Shown here: positions 1 through 4,652 of the stretch, one piece after another
How the letters are laid out: each line of letters opens with the position of its first letter
Numbering within the stretch: position 1 is the stretch's first letter
Assembly (NCBI GenBank): GCA_026195755.1
Contig: JAPHRL010000282.1
Location: 1 to 7,085, forward strand
Length of the DNA stretch: 7,085 nucleotides
Source of the DNA: Kangiella sp.
Lineage (GTDB): Bacteria; Pseudomonadota; Gammaproteobacteria; Enterobacterales; Kangiellaceae
Reading direction: 5' to 3'
Program-made: the position numbers and the translations under genes
The notes under the pieces: model-generated
Database searches by the model: none
Told to the model about the DNA's origin: nothing
Seen by the model: the letters and a program-made list of their open reading frames with translations, nothing else

Positions 1-293
1 CGTTTCCATAAGGGTCTAGCGAAAACAAAGCCCATAAACAGCAAACACAGCGAGAAGCCAAAGGGGTCAGCGGTACCGCCCGACAAACCATTTTCATAGA
101 TGGAGGATGCCGCACCAATACAGGTTTCTGCACCAAACCAGGTCGCGAAAATGGTAAATACGGCCAGGCTGGGATTTAACCTGCGCCCAGCCAATAGAAA
201 GTCAGTCTCATTCTTCGGTTTGCGCGAAGCCCACAGCCCCACTGCAAACTGAACGAGTACAAAAAAGATAACCCCTAGAACAACAATATTCAT
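1..293 (-). CDS. Sodium:solute symporter (SSS family), N-terminal part
   Basis: Reading the minus strand from an ATG at 291-293 gives 97 codons that remain open to the window edge, so the C-terminal part lies outside. The product is an inner-membrane Na+-coupled transporter of the solute:sodium symporter family (TC 2.A.21). What shows this: a hydrophobic first membrane segment at about residues 3-22; then a charged stretch, SRKPKNETDFLLAGRRLNP (23-41), which is the family hallmark after the first helix; then further hydrophobic segments containing FATWFGAETCIGAASSIYENGL (49-70) and ADPFG (75-79), both typical of the conserved second and third segments. Members are normally about 450-600 residues, so roughly a fifth is present. 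The substrate cannot be read from this part. An AGG stands close upstream of the ATG as a weak ribosome-binding site. The gene diverges from the YceI gene across a 181-bp gap. The family call is firm; the substrate is unknown. Confidence 0.88.
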   Translation of the reverse strand, partial: MNIVVLGVIFFVLVQFAVGLWASRKPKNETDFLLAGRRLNPSLAVFTIFATWFGAETCIGAASSIYENGLSGGTADPFGFSLCLLFMGFVFARPLWK

Positions 294-383
294 TGCCTGC
301 TTGACCCGCCTAAAAGTTAAGCACTAAAGTTCGCAAAATTAATCCTTTTTTGCTGAAAACTCCAGATTTTTTTCACATCCAGT

Positions 384-412
384 TTGCTAGAGTCTAAGTC
401 ATGCAATACCAT
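384..412 (+). promoter_or_regulatory. Possible sigma-70 promoter of the YceI-family gene
   Basis: TTGCTA at 384-389 (four of six bases match TTGACA) is followed after exactly 17 bp by TACCAT at 407-412 (four of six match TATAAT, including the conserved first, second and last bases). This would start transcription near 419, leaving a leader of about 55 nt before the ATG at 475. Both boxes are imperfect, so the call rests mainly on spacing and position. I found no convincing promoter for the divergent symporter gene in the rest of the 294-474 gap. Confidence 0.35.
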
Positions 413-474
413 ATTTAGCCAATAGTGATCCTATGTGATTCAATAGAGTCACTTAAAAAAGACAGGAGAATAGT

Positions 475-1089
475 ATGTCTAACGCTTTTTTTACTAAAGC
501 CATTATTACTTTAAGCGCGGTATTTACGCTTCAAGGCACACCAGCATTCGCTTCAGACGACAGTGAGTGGAGCCTTGATAATGACGCCTCACACCTACAT
601 TTCGTGTCTGTTAAAAACAATCAAATTGGCGAAGTCAGCACCTTTGAAACCCTCAAAGGTCATTTAAGCGGCAATGGTCAATTTGCTCTGGAAATTCTAC
701 TCGATAGCGTTAATACCGGTATTGAGATCCGCGACCAGCGCATGAAGGAACACTTGTTCAATAGCAAAACGAACATCGCCTTCATCGTTAATGGCAGTTT
801 TGATTTAAGTAAGATCGACGATCAGAAAGTCGGCACCAGCTCACAGCACACATTGGAAGCAACCATCCAACTCGGCAATGAAACCGTCGACATCCAAACA
901 CCGGTTGTCATACAAACACTCGCCGATGACCAACTGCGCGTCACCTCAGTCAGCCCAGTAATCATCGCCACCAGCAGCCTTAAGCTGGATAAAGGCGTCG
1001 ATAAATTAAAGTCCCTGGCAGGTTTACGCAGTATCGACCGCGTTGTACCGGTGACTTTTGATTTGTATTTAAAACCGAAGAGTGAGTAG
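475..1089 (+). CDS. YceI-family periplasmic protein
   Basis: This 204-residue protein belongs to the YceI-like family: secreted lipocalin-like beta-barrels that in studied members bind isoprenoid-type lipids. The cellular role is mostly unknown, though E. coli YceI is induced by high pH. Residues 1-26 form a Sec signal peptide ending TPAFA, with likely cleavage before Ser27, so the mature protein should be periplasmic. The family pattern follows: a Trp-plus-Leu start (EWSLDNDASHLHFVSVKNN), the signature LDSVNTGIEIRDQRMKEHLF at 76-95 matching the conserved SVdTg..xRDxhL..F motif, and a final beta-strand PVTFDLYL (192-199). Length is close to the family's usual 190-200 residues and nothing is broken. 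The ATG is supported by AGGAG at 464-468, 6 nt upstream. The gene stands alone, with no cytochrome b561 partner, which often accompanies YceI genes. Ligand and physiological role are not shown by the sequence. Confidence 0.87.
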   Translation: MSNAFFTKAIITLSAVFTLQGTPAFASDDSEWSLDNDASHLHFVSVKNNQIGEVSTFETLKGHLSGNGQFALEILLDSVNTGIEIRDQRMKEHLFNSKTNIAFIVNGSFDLSKIDDQKVGTSSQHTLEATIQLGNETVDIQTPVVIQTLADDQLRVTSVSPVIIATSSLKLDKGVDKLKSLAGLRSIDRVVPVTFDLYLKPKSE

Positions 1090-1102
1090 GTTCTGTCGTA
1101 CC

Positions 1103-1116
1103 ACTTGCTAGCAAGT
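1103..1116. repeat. 14-bp perfect palindrome ACTTGCTAGCAAGT
   Basis: The sequence ACTTGCTAGCAAGT is a perfect 14-bp palindrome, 13 nt after the YceI stop codon. It has no spacer, so as RNA it could only form a 5-bp stem with a CTAG loop. It has no T-tract behind it and is therefore a poor terminator. It could be a dyad for a DNA-binding protein, but nothing identifies one. The 7-mer TTGCTAG inside it also occurs at 384-390 and 2243-2249. Confidence 0.5.
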
Positions 1117-1135
1117 ATAATTGTATATTTATGTC

Positions 1136-1155
1136 ATTCCCGCGAAAGCGGGAAT
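1136..1155. repeat. REP-like hairpin element
   Basis: ATTCCCGC (1136-1143) and GCGGGAAT (1148-1155) are perfect inverted copies separated by the tetraloop GAAA. The surrounding sequence, GTCATTCCCGCGAAAGCGGGAATCC, is a repeat I recognise as dispersed in intergenic regions of many proteobacterial genomes (REP-like elements, in some hosts linked to RAYT transposases). It lies between two genes, as such elements usually do, and may stabilise or end the YceI transcript. A genome-wide copy count would settle its repeat nature; only one copy is in this window. Confidence 0.75.
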
Positions 1156-1205
1156 CCATGCTCTCATTAATTCCATTTCTTAACTTACTGTTTCGCTCTT
1201 CAGTC

Positions 1206-1285
1206 TATAGGATGGGTTAGGCCATAGCCGTAACCCATCAATCATAAAAACGATGGGTTACGCATAAATGCTAACCCATCCTATA
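1206..1285. repeat. Compound inverted repeat of GATGGGTTA units (REP/MITE-like)
   Basis: The outer arms TATAGGATGGGTTAG (1206-1220) and CTAACCCATCCTATA (1271-1285) are perfect 15-bp inverted copies. Inside lie two more units, so GATGGGTTA or its complement occurs four times: 1211-1219 (+), 1231-1239 (-), 1252-1260 (+) and 1272-1280 (-). This allows either one long outer hairpin or two side-by-side hairpins. The left hairpin also pairs GGC with GCC (1220-1222, 1227-1229), the right one GCAT with ATGC (1262-1265, 1268-1271). The element is flanked by TA on both sides, consistent with, but not proof of, TA target-site duplication. Similar GGATGGGTTA-type repeats are dispersed in many proteobacteria. 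It encodes no protein and is best read as a small non-autonomous repeat. Confidence 0.75.
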
Positions 1286-1438
1286 TATTCCATTGTCACA
1301 TTTCCCCCATGCCTTTTTTCTGCCAGATTTATCCATAACCGGCCTTTTTCAACTGCCTTTCTCTCCACACTGTTGCGCTTTAATAACACCATCGAAAGAC
1401 AAAACCTTAAACAATTTTTGAATTGATGGAGAAGCAAG

Positions 1439-1924
1439 ATGAAAACTATTTCCCTAAAACGTATTTTTATCGCAACACTTATCGTTTCTATTTTTTCTGC
1501 CGCTGCTGCTGTGGAAGCTGGCGAAGTTGAGCAGGCGCCTGCGGGCATCGTGAACTACACGTTGAATGATGAGACTTTCTACCTTGAAGCAGAGTCGTCG
1601 AATAGCCAGGTTCAAACTGTTGGCGATTTAAAGCAAATCACTTTGACCGAAACCTTTACTAACTCGACTGATGATTTGATTTTCGCTGAGTATCAGGTTG
1701 CGCTACCAAATCCAGCAGCGCTGGTGAATTATGATATTAGTGTCGATTCGAGTCTGGGTTGTGAGCCTGCAACCGCTGACAACATGGTTATTACACCGGG
1801 GCAATCAGTTACCGTAACTGTGACTTATAACCTGCTCGAAACCCAATTGGTCAGCTTTCATAGCACAGTACCAACCCTCTACGCTGAAGAGGTCCTTGCA
1901 CCTCAAGTCGCAGTGGCCCATTAA
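1439..1924 (+). CDS. Small exported protein of unknown function
   Basis: I do not recognise this 161-residue protein. Residues 1-27 form a clear Sec signal peptide (positive N-end MKTISLKR, hydrophobic core, Ala-rich end with likely cleavage near VEA|GEV), so it should be periplasmic or secreted. The mature part is acidic, rich in Thr, Val and Ser, and seems to be all beta. The region at about 64-131 (ITLTETFTNSTDDLIF, then ALPNPAALVNYDIS, one Cys at 108, then TPGQSVTVTVTYNL) has the rhythm of DUF11-like or immunoglobulin-like repeats in which an N-S motif is followed by a P-G-x-S-x-T-x-T strand. That is an impression of fold, not an identification. The ATG is backed by GGAG at 1428-1431, 7 nt upstream. 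It has no operon partner: repeats lie upstream, a terminator sits 130 nt downstream. It could be a surface or matrix protein, or a lineage-specific orphan. Confidence 0.75.
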   Translation: MKTISLKRIFIATLIVSIFSAAAAVEAGEVEQAPAGIVNYTLNDETFYLEAESSNSQVQTVGDLKQITLTETFTNSTDDLIFAEYQVALPNPAALVNYDISVDSSLGCEPATADNMVITPGQSVTVTVTYNLLETQLVSFHSTVPTLYAEEVLAPQVAVAH

Positions 1925-2010
1925 TAATCATACTTTTAAACGATAACCTTAGTCATAAACCTAACCCCCAACCCCATAAGGACTATAACAAGGCCTTGGA
2001 AGCCCACTCC

Positions 2011-2051
2011 CACAGCTAGACATGACTCCTACTCTCTCCTCCGAAGCTGTG
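2011..2051 (+). other. Hairpin with pyrimidine-rich loop, possible small-RNA module
   Basis: CACAGCT (2011-2017) and AGCTGTG (2045-2051) form a 7-bp stem around a 27-nt loop that holds an unbroken CTCTCTCCTCC run (2032-2042). CUCC/CCUCC in an exposed loop is complementary to Shine-Dalgarno sequences, a known design of some regulatory RNAs. The hairpin lies only 3 nt before the terminator stem at 2055. A possible -10 box (TATAAC, 1984-1989) would give an RNA of about 80 nt, but the -35 match at 17 bp is poor. It may equally be part of the 3' tail of the upstream mRNA. Confidence 0.3.
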
Positions 2052-2054
2052 CTT

Positions 2055-2076
2055 AGCGCCGAAAGGCGCTTTTTTT
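2055..2076 (+). terminator. Rho-independent terminator
   Basis: AGCGCC (2055-2060) and GGCGCT (2065-2070) pair perfectly around the tetraloop GAAA and are followed at once by a run of seven T (2070-2076). This is a textbook intrinsic terminator for plus-strand transcription. It separates the small exported protein, or a small RNA, from the metalloprotease region. There is no matching A-run on the left, so it should act in one direction only. Confidence 0.88.
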
Positions 2077-2373
2077 ATTCCTTGCTTAAATAATTAATAA
2101 AACTAATGCATATATGGGAATAAAAGTCGATTCCATCGCAAGCTAAGTTCACTTCCAGTCACATCAATAACTAACAATTCATCACAAGAATACAGAAGTC
2201 TACATTGTACGTCATATTTGCAATTGTTCAGTAATCAGTCAGTTGCTAGCTTGCTATTCGTCGCTGAAAAAATATTCGCACACTAAGGGGATAGATTGTC
2301 TTATTACTAAAAAGATAAGCAGTGGCATTCATAATTATTTCTTATTCCATAAAGTTATATTGAAGGAGTTTCA

Positions 2374-4578
2374 ATGAAAACAATCCATAAGTTTACGCTC
2401 AGTGCTTTGTCACTCTGCGTACTAGCTTCTGTTGGTCAGGCCGCGGAACGACAGTCGTTACGCGATAATACCAGCCTGCAAAGCGCTATTGCGCAACAAC
2501 AGAGCATTCCATCGAGCTTGGCAGCCAATGCAGCACAGCTCGTAGGCCTATCCGGCCAGGAAACCTTAAAACCTCGAAAAATTTACCAAAACAATAATGG
2601 TACCGTGACCACACGTTACCAACAGTTCTACCAGGGCATTCCTGTGGTTGGTGACGATATTATTATTACCACCAATCAAAATGGTGTTTCGAGTTTTGCA
2701 CACGGTGCGGTATTGCAAGGTATCGAGCTCGACATTAGCAATGTCAATCCTAAGCTCTCTGGTCAAAGAGCCTTGGCTATCGCTAAAGGGCATCAGCACT
2801 CTACTACAGCGACTAGTAAACCGCCTGTTTATGAAAACGAATCATCTCAACTTGTCATCTGGCAAGATCCGGATGGTATTGCACGCCTGGTTTACTCTGT
2901 CAGCTACGTATCACATAGTGACAAACCTTCGCGTCCGCAGATGTTTATTGATGCTAAAACCGGTCAAGTCATACATTCTTATGAAAACTTGCAAACCGCT
3001 AATGCAACCGGTCCTGGTGGCAACCAGAAAACCGGCCGCTATGACTATGGTACGGATTTTGGCTATTTAGATGTCACCCAGTCCGGCAGCACCTGTAGCA
3101 TGCGCAGCAATAACGTTGACACAATTAACATGAACAACTCCACTTCAGGCGGCAGCATTCACAGCTTTACCTGCCCTGAAAATACGGTTAAGCAAATCAA
3201 CGGCGCTTACTCGCCACTAAACGACGGTCACTACTTCGGTAACGTAGTCTTTAATATGTTTAGCGACTGGTTCAACGATGCCCCATTGACGCAAAAATTG
3301 CGTGTTCGGGTGCATTACAGCAATAACTACGAGAATGCTTTCTGGGATGGCCAGCAAATGACCTTTGGTGATGGCGCCTCCACCTTCTACCCATTGGTGT
3401 CACTCGACGTCATGGCGCACGAAGTCAGTCACGGCTTCACGCAACAAAACTCCAATCTGGTCTACAGCGGTAAATCAGGTGGTCTAAACGAATCCTACTC
3501 GGACATGTCTGGTGAAGCGGCTGAGTTTTATATGAATGGTAGCAATGACTTTTTAGTCGGTGAGCAAATTTTCAAAGGCAATGGCGCACTTCGTTACATG
3601 AGCAACCCACCACAAGATAACCGTTCGATTGATCATCAATCTGACTTTACTTCTGGCATGGACGTCCACCATAGCTCAGGCGTTTACAACAAAGCCTTCT
3701 ATTTATTAGCTACCACTGCTGGCTGGGATACTAAGAAGGCCTTTGAAGTTTATACCCAGGCAAATCGTAACTACTGGACTTCAAACACTAACTGGGATGA
3801 TGCCGGTGATGGCGTTCTTGATTCAGCCTGTGACCTAGGTTATGACGTTAATGATGTACAGGCTACTCTGCAAGCAATAGGCGTGAGTAGTAATGTCAGT
3901 CCAGGCCGTGATTGTGGTGAAGATCCAACCGACCCACCTCCTGGCGACAATGTATTAGAAAACGGTGTTGCTGAAACAGGCCTATCGGCTTCAACTGGTA
4001 ACGATATTGTTTACAGTATGGAGGTCCCAACCGGAGCCTCTAACATTAACTTCTCTATTAGCGGTGGCTCAGGTGATGCTGACCTTTACGTTAAGAAAGG
4101 TAGTATCCCAACTGACTCCAGCTACGACTGTCGCCCATACCGAAACGGTAACAGTGAAAGTTGCTCGGGCAGTAGTGGTGGTACCTACTATGTTCGCGTT
4201 AAAGCTTACTCAAGCTTCTCAAACGTAACTCTGGTTGGTAACTATGATGAAGTGAGCGACCCAGGCCCTCAGCCGGTTGATCGTACCATCAGCAACATTT
4301 CGGTCGCACAAAATGCCTGGGCTAACTACACTCAGGAACTAGGCGAAGGCTATTCAAATCTGACCGTCACAATCACTGGTGGTTCAGGTGATGCCGACTT
4401 ATATGTTCGTCGAGGTTCAGCTCCGACAACCTCAAGCTACGACTGTCGTCCATATAAGTGGGGTAACGAAGAAGTCTGCACCTTCAATGCGCCTCAATCA
4501 GGCACTTGGTACATCGGCATTCGTGGTTACAACGCTTCATCGGGAGTGACTCTTCGAATTGAAGCAACGCCTCAATAA
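2374..4578 (+). CDS. Secreted M4 zinc metalloprotease (vibriolysin/pseudolysin type) with two PPC domains
   Basis: This 734-residue preproenzyme is a thermolysin-family (MEROPS M4) endopeptidase that would degrade extracellular proteins. Order of parts: Sec signal peptide, residues 1-23 (cleavage near GQA|AE); propeptide with an FTP domain at about 50-105 and a PepSY-like part at about 120-203; mature catalytic domain from about 209, where ANATGPGGNQKTG matches the mature start of pseudolysin/vibriolysin, to about 508; a Pro/Asp linker; PPC domain 1 at about 528-622; a second linker; PPC domain 2 at about 637-731. Zinc ligands are His349 and His353 (HEVSH) and Glu373 (GGLNESYSD); Glu350 is the catalytic base, and His432 (DVHHSSGVYN) matches thermolysin His231. 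Cys241/Cys267 and Cys486/Cys514 fit the two pseudolysin disulfides; each PPC domain has its own Cys pair. Sec export then type II secretion is expected, with the PPC domains usually trimmed off. AAGGAG lies 5 nt before the ATG. All key residues are intact. Confidence 0.96.
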   Translation: MKTIHKFTLSALSLCVLASVGQAAERQSLRDNTSLQSAIAQQQSIPSSLAANAAQLVGLSGQETLKPRKIYQNNNGTVTTRYQQFYQGIPVVGDDIIITTNQNGVSSFAHGAVLQGIELDISNVNPKLSGQRALAIAKGHQHSTTATSKPPVYENESSQLVIWQDPDGIARLVYSVSYVSHSDKPSRPQMFIDAKTGQVIHSYENLQTANATGPGGNQKTGRYDYGTDFGYLDVTQSGSTCSMRSNNVDTINMNNSTSGGSIHSFTCPENTVKQINGAYSPLNDGHYFGNVVFNMFSDWFNDAPLTQKLRVRVHYSNNYENAFWDGQQMTFGDGASTFYPLVSLDVMAHEVSHGFTQQNSNLVYSGKSGGLNESYSDMSGEAAEFYMNGSNDFLVGEQIFKGNGALRYMSNPPQDNRSIDHQSDFTSGMDVHHSSGVYNKAFYLLATTAGWDTKKAFEVYTQANRNYWTSNTNWDDAGDGVLDSACDLGYDVNDVQATLQAIGVSSNVSPGRDCGEDPTDPPPGDNVLENGVAETGLSASTGNDIVYSMEVPTGASNINFSISGGSGDADLYVKKGSIPTDSSYDCRPYRNGNSESCSGSSGGTYYVRVKAYSSFSNVTLVGNYDEVSDPGPQPVDRTISNISVAQNAWANYTQELGEGYSNLTVTITGGSGDADLYVRRGSAPTTSSYDCRPYKWGNEEVCTFNAPQSGTWYIGIRGYNASSGVTLRIEATPQ
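4063..4164 (+). repeat. PPC repeat core, copy 1 (within the protease gene)
   Basis: This stretch encodes residues 564-597, starting GGSGDADLYV and containing SSYDCRPY. It matches copy 2 (4378-4479) at 26 of 34 residues by direct count. The DNA is less alike because third codon positions differ often, so the duplication is not recent or has been under protein-level selection. PPC domains are beta-sandwiches found at the C-terminus of secreted bacterial proteases. Confidence 0.85.
4378..4479 (+). repeat. PPC repeat core, copy 2 (within the protease gene)
   Basis: This encodes residues 669-702, again beginning GGSGDADLYV with SSYDCRPY and ending at the second Cys of the pair (Cys691/Cys702). 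It is the partner of copy 1, 315 bp (105 codons) further on, so the repeat unit is one whole PPC domain plus linker. Confidence 0.85.
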
Positions 4579-4596
4579 GCTGATATTTCAAGCAAC

Positions 4597-4624
4597 AAAA
4601 AAGGGAGCCGAGGCTCCCTTTTTT
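4597..4624. terminator. Bidirectional Rho-independent terminator
   Basis: AAAAAAGGGAGCC (4597-4609) and GGCTCCCTTTTTT (4612-4624) are perfect inverted copies around GA. The GC-rich stem is flanked by A6 on the left and T6 on the right, so it can end plus-strand transcription of the metalloprotease, whose stop codon is 18 nt upstream, and minus-strand transcription of pnp, whose stop codon is 28 nt away. One element serves both convergent genes. Confidence 0.92.
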
Positions 4625-4652
4625 ACATCAGTCAAACTGATTATCGCAATAG

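Larger units (their letters stand above)
1090..1438. other. Intergenic region rich in palindromic repeats
   Basis: I see no credible gene in this 349-bp gap. It holds three separate palindromic elements (1103-1116, 1136-1155, 1206-1285; listed separately) and then about 150 bp of plain AT-rich sequence leading to the next gene. There is no classic hairpin-plus-T-tract terminator directly behind the YceI stop codon, so the palindromes may be the only transcript-end structures. The promoter of the downstream gene is not clear: TTTAAT at 1379-1384 resembles a -10 box but lacks a good -35 partner at 17 bp. Confidence 0.6.
1925..2373. other. Intergenic region with terminator and long protease leader
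   Basis: This 449-bp gap has two parts. The first (1925-2076) ends in a strong Rho-independent terminator and contains an upstream hairpin and a C-rich stretch (1961-1975); it is either a long 3' untranslated tail of the small exported protein or a separate small RNA. The second (2077-2373) is AT-rich, carries no credible ORF and must contain the promoter of the metalloprotease. Small repeats occur there: TCAGT at 2228, 2235 and 2239, and TTGCTA at 2243 and 2251. I could not place a promoter with confidence: CATAAT at 2330-2335 resembles a -10 box but lacks a -35 partner. Confidence 0.6.

Noticed and set aside
424..453. AGTGA...TCACT inverted repeat upstream of the YceI gene as an operator
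   Set aside because: The arms are only 5 bp with a 20-nt gap, easily explained by chance.
1136..1155. REP-like hairpin as a Rho-independent terminator of the YceI gene
   Set aside because: No T-tract follows the stem on either strand; the sequence matches a dispersed repeat better.
1258..1548. 96-codon minus-strand ORF overlapping the compound repeat and the start of the small exported protein
   Set aside because: It runs antisense through a signal peptide with a good ribosome-binding site, its C-terminal codons come from the palindromic repeat, and its product has no recognisable features.
1961..1976. C-rich CTAACCCCCAACCCC stretch as a G-quadruplex on the minus strand
   Set aside because: Only two runs of three or more G are present, too few for a normal four-run quadruplex.
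1961..2023. 20-codon minus-strand ORF preceded by purine-rich GGAGG/AGGAG sequence
   Set aside because: The purine run is simply the complement of the pyrimidine-rich loop, its AGGAG is only 2 nt from the ATG, and the Gly/Pro/Cys-rich peptide has no support. A conserved alignment would be needed to revive it.
2022..2093. 23-codon plus-strand ORF beginning ATG at 2022
   Set aside because: It runs straight through the terminator hairpin and T-tract, so its transcript would be cut before the stop codon.
2648..3070. Alternative-frame ORFs inside the metalloprotease gene (2566-2799, 2648-3070, 3965-4228)
   Set aside because: They overlap conserved propeptide, catalytic and PPC coding sequence and have no recognisable features of their own.
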